Shown piece by piece: positions 45,107-57,321 of a stretch of 64,000 bases of DNA; the first letter of the stretch is position 1, and each line of letters starts with the position of its first letter. The notes under the pieces are model-generated. The model was not told the DNA's origin. It did no database searches and worked only from the letters and a program-made list of their open reading frames with translations. Position numbers and translations under genes: made by a program. This DNA is from Thinopyrum elongatum (taxonomy: Eukaryota; Streptophyta; Magnoliopsida; Poales; Poaceae): positions 186,001-250,000 of the forward strand of contig JAAAXO010000383.1 of NCBI GenBank assembly GCA_011799875.1, given 5' to 3'.

Positions 45107-46668
45107 TCCTCCCCTTCTTGAAATGAAGTTGTCCTCGACGGAAGCTCATCTTCCTCACCCAAATAAGGCTTCAGATCTGCAATGTTAAAAGTGGGACTAA
45201 CCCCAAAATCTGCAGGCAGCTCAAGTTTATATGCGTTATCATTTATTTTCTCTAACACCTTAAAAGGACCATCAGCACGTGGCATTAGCTTTGATTTGCG
45301 CAAATCAGGAAATCTATCCTTACGCAAATGTAACCAAACAAGATCTCCAGGTGCAAACACAACATGTTTTCTACCCTTATCTCCAGCAAGTTTATATTTA
45401 GCATTCATACGCTCAATGTTCTCCATAGTTAACTCATGCATTTTTAAGATCAATTCAGCACGTTGTTTAGCATCAAAATTAACCTTCTCCGAAGATGGAA
45501 GAGGCAACAAATCAATTGGTGCACGAGGAAGGAAACCATACACAATATCAAAAGGACACATCTTAGTAGTAGAATGCAATGAACGATTATAAGCAAATTC
45601 AATATGAGGCAAGCATTCTTCCCACATTTTCTTGTTATTCTTCAAAACAGCCCTAAGCATAGTAGACAATGTTCTATTGACTACTTCAGTTTGTCCATCA
45701 GTTTGGGGGTGACATGTAGTACTAAAAAGCAGTTTAGTCCCCAACTTAGCCCATAAACATCTCCAAAAGTGGCTAAGAAATTTCGTATCACGATATGAAA
45801 CAATAGTATTTGGCACACCATGCAAGCGTATAATTTCATGAAAGAACAAATCAGCAACATTAACAGCATCATCGCTTTTATGACATGGTATAAAGTGTGC
45901 CATTTTCGAGAACCTATCCACGACAACAAATATGCTATCCCTCCCCTTCTTTGTTCGAGGTTAACCTAAAACAAAGTCCATAGATATATCCTCCCAAGGA
46001 ACACTAGGTACAGGCAAAGGCATATATAAACCATGAGGATTGAGTCGTGACTTAGCTTTTTGACATGTAGTGCAGCGAGCAACAAAACGCTCAACATCCC
46101 GTCTCATCTTTGGCCAAAAGAAATGTGTAGCAAGTATATCCTCCGTCTTCTTCACGCCAAAGTGTCCCATTAATCCTCCTCCATGCGCCTCCTGCAACAA
46201 CAAAAGACGAACGGAGCTAGCTGGAATGCATAGCTTGTTAGCACGAAACACAAATCCATCGTTAACGACGAACTTGTTCCATGTTCTCCCTTCTTTACAA
46301 TTCTGCAATACATCTTTAAATTCAGCATCATGCACATATTGATCTTTGATGGTCTCCAAACCAAATATTTTAAAGTCAAGTTGTGAAAGCATAGTATAAC
46401 GACGAGACAATGCATCAGCAATAACATTTTCTTTACCCTTCTTGTGTTTAATGACATAAGGGAAAGTCTCAATGAATTCAACCCATTTAGCATGTCTACG
46501 GTTCAGTTTGGCTTGACTTTTAATATGTTTCAAAGATTCATGATCAAAATGAATAACAAATTCTTTGGGCCATAAATAATGTTGCCATGTTTCCAAAGTC
46601 CGAACAAGAGCATATAATTCCTTATCATAAGTAGAGTAATTCAGACTAGGCCCACTCAATTTTTCAGA
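44800..46668 (-). pseudogene. Cereba pol 3' part: RNase H to integrase, nonsense codon
   Basis: This minus-strand pol runs from the end of RNase H ([18 protein letters not shown], about 46600-46660) through the HHCC region and integrase core to the LTR-encoded tail (ends 44800). A TTA to TAA change at about 45961-45963 interrupts integrase just after MDFVLG, between the first and second catalytic Asp. All three catalytic positions are otherwise present (SMDFVLG; SYRDTKF, with Asp kept but the preceding Asp changed to Tyr; GQTEVVNRT). The left end is cut at 46668 by an illegitimate junction to a truncated LTR. Confidence 0.87.
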
Positions 46669-47189
46669 CCAGGCCCATGTAATTTCGAAATACTTGAGTA
46701 TAGGCTGTTTTTAGAGTCCGTATGTGTGGGGAAACAAGAGATAGGGTTGGTTTCGGACCCCTCCTTCAAGGGCCACGAAATCCCCTCCTCTTCCTCCATA
46801 TATACAGCCCTTAGGGCACCGTTTAGACTTTGGGTTTTGTTTAGATTAAAAGTTCGCCATAGCTGGAACTTCGCGTACTTCGTTTGTGTTCAACGACCAG
46901 ACCAAGACGTCACAGAACCCCACCTTGATCAATAAAGCTTTCATCTTATATTCGCAATATCCAGATTGCAAATCTTAGTTTCTTGCTTGTTCTTCGTTTG
47001 CTTGCAGGAGATAGACCCTCGTGGTCAGGTTGATTGTGCTCCGGCGTGGTCAATAACCTCTCGGAGTTGGTTTAGCGATTGCTAAGGCGCGACGTCCTCG
47101 CACGTTCGTAGTCGGATCGTCAAAGTCTACTCCACCAAAAACGATAGCTATCATCTCATCGAAAGATCGGGACACCCACGCCTCTATCA
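46669..47189 (+). repeat. Cereba LTR, 5'-truncated
   Basis: 521 bp, lacking about the first 400. Its left edge joins pol (tttttcaga) to ccaggcccatg without a target duplication. Its right end (cccacgcctctatca) and flank ctagt are shared with 8565. Confidence 0.87.
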
Positions 47190-47238
47190 CTAGTAGTCTG
47201 TAGCATCATATTCTTGTGTGTTTCTATTGCTGCTAACC

Positions 47239-48203
47239 ATGGCAGGATCACAAGCCGACGAGATTGACTGGGAGAACATGACGAACAAGGAGTTGCATGA
47301 TAAATTTCAGCAAATGATGAGTGGCCAGGTGGGAGATGTGCTAAACAGATTTGAAGAGGCCATGGAGAAGATAGATGGCATGGAGAAGTCGTTCGAGACA
47401 AAGCTGGATAACAAGTTTAATGAATTGCTCACGCGTCTTCCCCAACCACCACCGGCTGCACCTGTCGCACCTCTGCAACGACAACAACAACGCCCCCTTC
47501 CAAATCAGTTCGGACGAGCGAAGCGTGTTCCTCTTGAGGATGGCCAAACTTCTGGTGCTGCTGTACCTACTGTTGATGCTTCTTTGGCTTCTGCTCCTGC
47601 TGCTGCTGGTGCCGAGGAGGAGGATGATTACGCGGGCGATTATGAGGATGAGGTTGATCATAATCATAACTACGTGCAACCACCAGCACCAGGTCGTCCA
47701 CATGCAAATAATCGCAATGGTAGGTCTGCACCACCACTTCAGGTACGAGATCATGACCATCTTCCTAAATTAAAATTGAATATTCCACCATTCGAGGGTA
47801 GATATGTTCCTGATATATATCTTACTTGGGAGTTAGAAACTGAACAACGTTTTACATGTTTACAATATCCCGAGGAACGACGTGTTGCTGCTGCTGTTTG
47901 TGCTTTCACTAGTTTTGCATGTGTATGGTGGTCTGAACATTGTAGATTATATCCTATTCCAGCTACGTGGGCTGCTTTGAAAACTGCTATGCGTACTCGT
48001 TGGGTTCCACCATATTATCAACGTGAATTACTTCAAAAATTGCAGCGCTTAAGACAAGGAAAAAATTCTGTAGAAGAATATTATCAGGAATTACAAACTG
48101 GCATGATTAGATGTGGTATTGTTGAGGAGAATGAAGCTACGCTTGCACGTTTCATGGGTGGATTAAATAGAGAGATTCAGACCATTCTAGAGTATAAGGA
48201 GTA
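47239..48203 (+). pseudogene. Cereba gag N-terminal two-thirds
   Basis: Open gag from MAGSQADEIDW at 47239 (49 bp of leader at 47190-47238) through the capsid domain to TILEYKEY, cut at 48203 (flank gagta) by a minus-strand LTR. It contains the linker, the acidic stretch and the WWSEHCRLYP and EEYYQELQTGM blocks; the zinc knuckle is missing. It closely matches 8615-9197 (for example Ser for Phe in DASLA[S/F]APAAAG) and extends beyond it, so the two are a duplication. Confidence 0.86.
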
Positions 48204-49126
48204 TGATAGAGGCGAGGGTGTCCCGATCTTTCGATGAGATGATAGCTATCGTTTTTGGTGGAGTAGACTTTGACGATCCGACTACGAACGTGCAAGGACG
48301 TCGCGCCTTAGCAATCGCTAAACCAACTCCGAGAGGTTATTGACCACGCCGGAGCACAATCAACCTGACCACGAGGGTCTATCTCCTGCAAGCAAACGAA
48401 GAACAAGCAAGAAACTAAGATTTGCAATCTGGATATTGTGAATATAAGATGAAAGCTTTATTGATCAAGGTGGGGTTCTGTGACGTCTTGGTCTGGTCGT
48501 TGAACACAAACGAAGTACGCGAAGTTGCAGCTATGGCGAACTTTTAATCTAAACAAAACCCAAAGTCTAAACGGTGCCCTAAGGGCTGTATATATGGAGG
48601 AAGAGGAGGGGATTTCGTGGCCCTTGAAGGAGGGGTCCGAAACCAACCCTATCTCTTGTTTCCCCACACATACGGACTCTAAAAACAGCCTATACTCAAG
48701 TATTTCGAAATTACATGGGCCTGGCCCAATAATAAGGGTGACGCAGCACCTATAATAGCCTCTGGACGAAATTTATGAAGTGACATCTTGTATATTTCGT
48801 CCAAGGCTTCCTGCACTCATTATGGTGGCTTCAAAGTCCTGAAATCATCACTTGTAACTCCGTTCTTGTTCCCCTTGTGCATGCCATCATCTCCATGCTT
48901 GAACTTGCTCCAAGGTTCCTCTTTCTTGTCCAAGCTAGGCCCTTCATTTGTAAGCAAAACAAATGTATCCAATTTAGGCAGCATCATATTCTCATGAACT
49001 TTAGAATCATTACCAAGAAACGAAAGTACCTGATATTTTAATTGGCGTGCGCGAGCTCTAGTAATTGGTCCAGTATGTATAGAAGCAGGGGTTGTGGGTG
49101 TAACAATGGTATTGATGTCCTCATCA
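48204..49126 (-). repeat. Lone Cereba LTR with mismatched flanks
   Basis: A complete 923-bp LTR with left flank gagta (gag, plus) and right flank tctat (gag-pol, minus). It has the extra base in aataagggtgacg also found, in reverse, in 6686-7608. Confidence 0.88.
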
Positions 49127-51055
49127 TCTATTAATATCATCTTTCAAAATAGAATCAGGAGTCATAGGAAGCAAAGTAATATGTTTATCCTTATGAACAA
49201 GAATATACTGATTGTTTCTACCATGGTGTACAGAATTTTTATCAAATTGCCATGGTCTACCAAGTAATAATGAACATGCTTGCATGGGTACCACATCACA
49301 ATCAACATAATCAGCATATGTAGAGATACTAAAATGCACACGAACAGTACGTGTTACCTTAACCTTGCCGCTGTTGTTGAACCATTGGATATAGTAAGGA
49401 TGTGGATGTGGTCTTGTGGTGAGAGATAGCTTCTCCACCATCTCCATGCTAGCCAAGTTATTGCAGCTCCCTCCATCTATGATGACACGAACAGAACGTT
49501 CCTTCACAACTCCCTTTGTATGGAACAAATTATGCCTCTGATTTTGCTCAGCTTGTGTGACCTGCACACTCAAAACACGTTGAGCAACTAAACATTCATA
49601 CCTGTCAGCGTCTTCAGGAGCCATGTATTGCGTCTCATGATCAGAATCATCTCCACCGTGTTCTTCACTTGTAATAAGAGCCAAAGTCTCCTCATCATAA
49701 TCACTAGCGGACTCATACCCACCATCCTCAGTAGCAATCATAACATGCGGAGATTGGCATTCTCTCGCATAATGACCTCTTCCCTTACAACGACGACAAA
49801 TAATATCATGTGTGTGCCCTGTTGATGCCATAGATGAAGAAGAGCTCTGGGCAGGCCCAGAAGGTGTACTCTTGGCAGATGGTGGTGGTGGTGCCTGTTT
49901 TCTTGTATCTCGATTGGAATTGGCGGCTGAAGTCAGTGGTGCCGCAGTAGGACGTGTGGGAGTAGAGGAGGCACGCAGTGTCCATGATGAAGATCGACCT
50001 GCAGAAAAATTAGTTCGCGCCAATGCCTGTCGATCCTGCACTTCACGTTCAGCTTTACAAGCAAGATGGAATAAACGAGTGATATTATTATACTCCTTAT
50101 ACTCTAGAATGGTCTGAATCTCTCTATTTAATATACCCATGAAACGTGCAAGCATAGCTTCATTCTCCTCAACAATACCACATCTAATCATGCCAGTTTG
50201 TAATTCCTGATAATATTCTTCTACAGAATTTTTTCCTTGTCTTAAGCGCTGCAATTTTTGAAGTAATTCACGTTGATAATATGGTGGAACCCAACGAGTA
50301 CGCATAGCAGTTTTCAAAGCAGCCCACGTAGCTGGAATAGGATATAATCTACAATGTTCAGACCACCATACACATGCAAAACTAGTGAAAGCACAAACAG
50401 CAGCAGCAACACGTCGTTCCTCGGGATATTGTAAACATGTAAAACGTTGTTCAGTTTCTAACTCCCAAGTAAGATATATATCAGGAACATATCTACTCTC
50501 GAATGGTGGAATATTCAATTTTAATTTAGGAAGATGGTCATGATCTCGTACCTGAAGTGGTGGTGCAGGCCTACCATTGCGATTATTTGCATGTGGACGA
50601 CCTGGTGCTGGTGGTTGCACGTAGTTATGATTTTGATCAACCTCATCCTCATAATCGCCCGCGTAATCATCCTCCTCCTCGGCACCAGCAGCAGCAGGAG
50701 CAGGAGCCAAAGAAGCATCAACAGTAGGTACAACAGCACCAGAAGTTTGGCCATCCTCAAGAGGAACACGCTTCGCTCGTCCGATCTGATTTGGAAGGGG
50801 GCGTTGTTGTTGTCGTTGCAGAGGTGCGACAGGTGCAGCCGGTGGTGGTTGGGGAAGACGCGTGAGCAATTCATTAAACTTGTTATCCAGCTTTGTCTCG
50901 AACGACTTCTCCATGCCATCTATCTTCTCCATGGCCTCTTCAAATCTGTTTAGCACATCTCCCACCTGGCCACTCATCATTTGCTGAAATTTATCATGCA
51001 ACTCCTTGTTCGTCATGTTCTCCCAGTCAATCTCGTCGGCTTGTGATCCTGCCAT
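49127..51055 (-). pseudogene. Cereba gag-protease, open but truncated
   Basis: An undamaged frame from the gag start (MAGSQADEIDW, 51055) for about 643 codons to KDDINR, where an LTR cuts it. All gag parts are present (helical N-terminus, linker, acidic stretch, capsid domain, knuckle CRRCKGRGHYAREC near 49750-49800), with protease DGGS near 49470 and the SLLLGRPWQF spacer. RT onwards is absent. One capsid substitution (PFESRYV for PFEGRYV) and MGILN for MGGLN distinguish it. This is the best-preserved complete Cereba gag in the window. Confidence 0.88.
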
Positions 51056-51754
51056 GGTTAGCAGCAATAGAAACACACAAGAATATGATCCTACAGACTA
51101 CTAGAAAGTGGTGGTGGTGTGGTGTGGTGTCACAAATCCGTCAAGCAAATCTCAAATTCTTACCAGTTCTTACCCAGCAGCAGATGGTGATCGGCAACCT
51201 TTGTAGTCAAAACTCTCAGAGCTTGGACAGAGCGATTGCCAGGTGGTGTCAAACACACGATGTAGATGTATGTGGAGCTGGGAAGGCTTATGATATGGTA
51301 GCAAAAAGGGTCAGCAATAATCAATTCAGAGATGCAATGTTGAATAAACTCTCAACGACGGTACTGTGCTGGTCCTAGGCTAGACCGTGCTAGAGACGCG
51401 AGCCTAGAACACTAACAAAAATCACGGCGCTGCACGTAAACAAGGGAGGAGCACACTCTGAATTTTTTTTCTTTTTTTTTCCTCTTTTTTTTTTTTTTTT
51501 GCTCTGCAACAATTTTTTTTTGAAAAAGTCTACAAATGGTCTAAAAACTGCCTAGCCAGAATTTTCCAGACTTAATTTTTTTTTTTTGAAACTGGAACTA
51601 TTTTTCTTCTGCGGGTAGCACGAAAATTGGCGAATCCGACTTGTTCACGACTCGTAGTATCGCGTGATCTGGAACTCTAAAATAAAGGAGTAAATACTGG
51701 ACTCGGACTAGGACTGGTGGCAGAGATGAATATGGTGGAACTCGGACTGGTGAT
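51056..51754 (-). mobile_element. Cereba leader (type A), LTR-distal part
   Basis: The leader from the gag start to within the minisatellite region, with poly-T tracts at 51461-51600. It is cut at 51754 (flank gtgat) by a plus-strand LTR, so the primer site is missing. Confidence 0.84.
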
Positions 51755-52676
51755 TGATGAGGACATCAATACCATTGTTACACCCACAGCCCCTACTTCT
51801 ATACATACTGGACCAATTACTAGAGCTCGCGCACGTCAATTAAAATATCAGGTACTTTCGTTTCTTGGTAATGATTCTAAAGTTCATGAGAATATGATGC
51901 TGCCTAAATTGGATACATTTGTTTTGCTTACAAATGAAGGGCCTAGCTTGGACAAGAAAGAGGAACCTTGGAGCAATTTCAAGCATGGAGATGATGGCAT
52001 GCACAAGGGGAACAAGAACGGAGTTACAAGTGATGATTTCAGGACTTTGAAGCCACCATAATGAGTGCAGGAAGCCTTGGACGAAATATACAAGATGTCA
52101 CTTCATAAATTTCGTCCAGAGGCTATTATAGGTGCTGCGTCACCTTATTATTGGGCCAGGCCCATGTAATTTCGAAATACTTGAGTCTAGGCTGTTTTTA
52201 GAGTCCGTATGTGTGGGGAAACAAGAGATAGGGTTGGTTTCGGACCCCTCCTTCAAGGGCCACGAAATCCCCTCCTCTTCCTCCATATATACAGCCCTTA
52301 GGGCACCGTTTAGACTTTGGGTTTTGTTTAGATTAAAAGTTCGCCATAGCTGCAACTTCGCGTACTTCGTTTGTGTTCAACGACCAGACCAAGACGTCAC
52401 AGAACCCCACCTTGATCAATAAAGCTTTCATCTTATATTCGCAATATCCAGATTGCAAATCTTAGTTTCTTGCTTGTTCTTCATTTGCTTGCAGGAGATA
52501 GACCCTCGTGGTCAGGTTGATTGTGCTCCGGTGTGGTCAATAACCTCTCGGAGTTGGTTTAGCGATTGCTAAGGCGCGACGTCCTCGCACGTTCGTAGTC
52601 GGATCGTCAAAGTCTACTCCACCAAAAACGATAGCTATCATCTCATCGAAAGATCGGGACACCCTCGCCTCTATCA
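51755..52676 (+). repeat. Lone Cereba LTR with mismatched flanks
   Basis: A complete 922-bp LTR joining a leader (left flank gtgat, 51750-51754) to the middle of gag (right flank agaat, 52677-52681). The flanks come from two different points of Cereba elements. Confidence 0.88.
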
Positions 52677-53626
52677 AGAATGGTCTGAATCTCTCTATTT
52701 AATCCACCCATGAAACGTGCAAGCATAGCTTCATTCTCCTCAACAATACCACATCTAATCATGCCAGTTTGTAATTCCTGATAATATTCTTCTACAGAAT
52801 TTTTTCCTTGTCTTAAGCGCTGCAATTTTTGAAGTAATTCACGTTGATAATATGGTGGAACCCAACGAGTACGCATAGCAGTTTTCAAAGCAGCCCACGT
52901 AGCTGGAATGGGATATAATCTACAATGTTCAGGCCACCATACACATGCAAAACTAGTGAAAGCACAAACAGCAGCAGCAACACATCGTTCCTCGGGATAT
53001 TGTAAACATGTAAAACGTTGTTCAGTATCTAACTCCCAAGTAAGATATATATCAGGAACATATCTACCCTCGAATGGTGGAATATTCAATTTTAATTTAG
53101 GAAGATGGTCATGATCTCGTACCTGAAGTGGTGGTGCAGGCCTACCATTGCGATTATTTGCATGTGGACGACCTGGTGCTGGTGGTTGCACGTAGTTATG
53201 ATTTTGATCAACCTCATCCTCATAATCGCCCGCGTAATCATCCTCCTCCTCGGCACCAGCACCAGCAGGAGCAGGAGCCAAAGAAGCATCAACAGTAGGT
53301 ACAGCAGCACCAGAAGTTTGGCCATCCTCAAGAGGAACACGCTTCGCTCGTCCGAACTGATTTGGAAGGGGGCGTTGTTGTTGTCGTTGCAGAGGTGCGA
53401 CAGGTGCAGCCGGTGGTGGTTGGGGAAGACGCGTGAGCAATTCATTAAACTTGTTATCCAGCTTTGTCTCGAACGACTTCTCCATGCCATCTATCTTCTC
53501 CATGGCCTCTTCAAATCCGTTTAGCACATCTCCCACCTGGCCACTCATCATTTGCTGAAATTTATCATGCAACTCCTTGTTCGTCATGTTCTCCCAGTCA
53601 ATCTCGTCGGCTTGTGATCCTGCCAT
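52677..53626 (-). pseudogene. Cereba gag N-terminal two-thirds
   Basis: Minus-strand gag from MAGSQADEIDW (53626) to REIQTIL, cut at 52677 by an LTR. The frame is open. The knuckle and protease are absent. It has substitutions such as LNGFEEA for LNRFEEA and VWWPEHC for VWWSEHC. Confidence 0.86.
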
Positions 53627-54723
53627 GGTTAGCAGCAATAGAAACACACAAGAATATGATCCTACAGACTACTAGAAAGTGGTGGTGGTGTGGTGTGGTG
53701 TCACAAATCCGTCAAGCAAATCTCAAATTCTTACCAGTTCTTACCCAGCAGCAGGTGGTGATTGGCAACCTTGTAGTCAAAACTCTCAGAGCTTGGACAG
53801 AGCGATTGCCAGGTGGTGTCAAACACACGATGTAGATGTATGTGGAGCTGGGAAGGCTTATGATATGGTAGCAAAAAGGGTCAGCAATAATCAATTCAGA
53901 GATGCAATGTTGAATAAACTCTCAACGACGGTACTGTGCTGGTCCTAGGCTAGACCGTGCTAGAGACGCGAGCCTAGAACACTAACAAAAATCACGGCGC
54001 TGCACGTAAACAAGGGAGGAGCACACTCTGAATTTTTTTTTTTTGCTCCGCAACAATTTTTTTTCGAAAAAGTCTACAAATGGTCTAAAAACTGCCTAGC
54101 CAGAATTTTCCAGACTTAGTTTTTTTTTTAAAAAACTGGAACTATTTTTCTTCTGCGGGTAGCACGAAAATTGGGGAATCCGACTTGTTCACGACTCGTA
54201 GTATCGCGTGATCTGGAACTCTAAAATAAAGGAATAAATACTGGACTCGGACTAGGACTGGTGGCAGAGATGAATCTGGTGGAACTCGGACTGGTGATGG
54301 TATATGACGGTAGTATATGTGGGCTCGGATTGGTGGTGGTATATGGACTCGGATCGGTGGTGGTATATGGACTCGGATCGGTGGTGGTATATGGACTCAG
54401 AGAAATAGCAGATAAGCTGTGGTGGTATATGGTAGGGGCGATGATGATGGTGCTGCGGCGGCGTGACAACTTGTGAACAGAACTCGAAACTCTAAAGAAC
54501 TAGACGCTAAGACCAGCAACTTGACACGATGATGCAACCGCAAATTCAACAAAGCAAAAACACTAAAAAGATTATGCAAAGGCTCAGATTGGTTCGGATA
54601 TGATGAACTAACCCTAAATTTTTTTTTTGGCTTTTTCCTGGACTGTAGGTATGAAGAACAGACTCGATCTAAACTACGAAAAATTGTAAATCTCACCGAG
54701 CAACCTGGGAATCTGATACCACT
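53627..54723 (-). mobile_element. Cereba 5' leader (type A), full length
   Basis: A full leader with the primer site at 54713-54721, poly-T/A tracts near 54031-54135 and the minisatellite near 54318-54400. It is close to 16477-17583, with small deletions in the poly-T part. Confidence 0.85.
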
Positions 54724-55645
54724 TGATAGAGGCGAGGGTGTCCCGATCTTTCGATGAGATTTTATCTATCGTTTTTGGTGGAGTAGACTTTGAAGTTCCG
54801 ACTACGAACGTGCGAGGACGTCGCGCCTTAGCAATCGCTAAACCAACTCCGAGAGGTTATTGACCACGCCGGAGCACAATCAACCTGACCCTGAGGGTCT
54901 ATCTCCTGCAAGCAAACGAAGAACAAGCAAGAAACTAAGATTTGCAATCTGGATATTGCGAATATAAGATGAAAGCTTTATTGATCGAGGTGGGGTTCTG
55001 TGACGTCTTGGTCTGGTCGTTAAACACAAACGAAGTACGCGAAGTTGCAGCTATGGCGAACTTTTAATCTAAACAAAACCCAAAGTCTAAACGGTGCCCT
55101 AAGGGCTGTATATATGGAGGAAGAGGGGGGGATTTCGTGGCCCTTGAAGGAGGGGTCCGAAACCAACCCTATCTCTTGTTTCCCCACACATACGGACTCT
55201 AAAAATAGCCTATACTCAAGTATTTCGAAATTACATGGGCCTGGCCCAATAATAAGGTGACGCAGCACCTATAATAGCCTCTGGACGAAATTTATGAAGT
55301 GGCATCTTGTATATTTCGTCCAAGGCTTCCTGCACTCCTTATGGTGGCTTCAAAGTCCTGAAATCATCACTTGTAACTCCGTTCTTGTTCCCCTTGCGCA
55401 TGCCATCATCTCCATGCTTGAACTTGCTCCAAGGTTCCTCTTTCTTGTCCAAGCTAGGCCCTTCATTTGAAAGCAAAACAAATGTATCCAATTTAGGCAG
55501 CATCATATTCTCATGAACTTTAGAATCATTACCAAGAAACGAAAGTACCTGATAATTTAATTGGCGTGCGCGAGCTCTAGTAATTGGTCCAGTATGTATA
55601 GAAGCAGGGGTTGTGGGTGTAACAATGGTATTGATGTCCTCATCA
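54724..55645 (-). repeat. Cereba LTR (5' LTR)
   Basis: A complete 922-bp 5' LTR of the element carrying gag 52677-53626. The outer flank acatg (55646-55650) is gag of a plus-strand Cereba, so it is nested there. Confidence 0.9.
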
Positions 55646-57321
55646 ACATGGCTCCTGAAGACGCTGACAGGTATGAATGTTTAGTTGCTCAACGTGTTTT
55701 GAGTGTGCAGGTCACACAAGCTGAGCAAAATCAGAGGCATAATTTGTTCCATACAAAGGGAGTTGTGAAGGAACGTTCTGTTCGCGTCATCATAGATGGA
55801 GGGAGCTGCAACAACTTGGCTAGCATGGAGATGGTGGAGAAGCTATCTCTCACCACAAGACCACATCCACATCCTTACTATATCCAATGGTTCAACAACA
55901 GCGGCAAGGTTAAGGTAACACGTACTGTTCGTGTGCATTTTAGTATCTCTACATATGCTGATTATGTTGATTGTGATGTGGTACCCATGCAAGCATGCTC
56001 ATTATTACTTGGTAGACCATGGCAATTTGATAAAAATTCTGTACACCATGGTAGAAACAATCAATATACTCTTGTTCATAAGGATAAACATATTACTTTG
56101 CTTCATATTACTTTGGCAGGAGTTCGCTGACGTCATTCCACAAGACGTGCCACCGGGATTACCACCTATTCGCGGGAGTGAGCATCAGATTGACTTAATT
56201 CCCGGTGCTTCGTTGCCAAACCGTGCGCCATACCGTACCAATCCAGAGGAGACGAAGGAGATTATGCGTCAAGTACAGGAGCTGCTCGACAAAGGTTATA
56301 TACGCGAATCTCTTAGTCCTTGTGCTGTTCCTATTATACTAGTGCCAAAAAAGGATGGTACGTCGCGTATGTGTGTTGATTGTAGAGGCATTAATAATAT
56401 TACTATTCGTTATCGTCATCCTATTCCTAGGCTAGATGATATGCTTGATGAATTGAGTGGCTCTACAATATTCTCCACAATATTCTCCAGAAAATGTGGG
56501 AAGAATGCTTGCCTCATATTGAATTTGCTTATAATCGTTCGTTGCATTCTACTACTAAGATGTGCCCTTTTGAAATTGTATATGGTTTCCTACCTCGTGC
56601 ACCTATTGATTTGTTGCCTCTTCCATCTTCGGAGAAGGTTAATTTTGATGCTAAACAACGTGCGGAATTGATCGTAAAAATGCATGAGTTAACTAAGGAG
56701 AACATTGAGCGTATGAATGCTAAATATAAACTTGCTGGAGATAAGGGTAGAAAACATGTTGTGTTTGCACCTGGAGATCTTGTTTGGTTACATTTGCGTA
56801 ATGATAGATTTCCTGATTTGCGCAAATCAAAGCTAATGCCACGTGCTGATGGTCCTTTTAAGGTGTTAGAGAAAATAAATGATAATGCATATAAACTTGA
56901 GCTGCCTGCAGATTTTGGGGTTAGTCCCACTTTTAACATTGTAGATTTGAAGCCTTATTTGGGTGAGGAGGATGAGCTTCCGTCGAGGACGACTTCATTT
57001 CAAGAAGGGGAGGATGATGATGACAACAATACCATTGTTACACCCACAGCCCCTGCTGCTATACATACTGGACCAATTACTAGAGCTCGCGCACGCCAAT
57101 TAAATTATCAGGTACTTTCGTTTCTTGGTAATGATTCTAATGTTCATGAGAATATGATGCTGCCTAAATTGGACACATTTGTTTTGCTTACAAATGAAGG
57201 GCCTAGCTTGGACAAGAAAGAGGAACCTTGGAGCAAGTTCAAGCATGGAGATGATGGCATGCGCAAGGGGAACAAGAACGGAGTTACAAGTGATGATTTC
57301 AGGACTTTGAAGCCACCATAA
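55646..57321 (+). pseudogene. Cereba gag-pol with two internal deletions
   Basis: A plus-strand fragment starting inside gag (MAPEDADRYECL). It retains protease (DGGS, about 55797) and the SLLLGRPWQF spacer. A deletion at about 56100-56116 removes several hundred bases and shifts the frame. The start of RT follows (GLPPIRGSEHQIDL to [15 protein letters not shown]). A second deletion at about 56477-56489 removes the rest of RT, RNase H and most of integrase, resuming at [12 protein letters not shown] with another frame change. The integrase C-terminal part and LTR-encoded tail end at 57321. Each deletion junction carries a duplicated 12-bp word. No functional product is possible. Confidence 0.88.
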
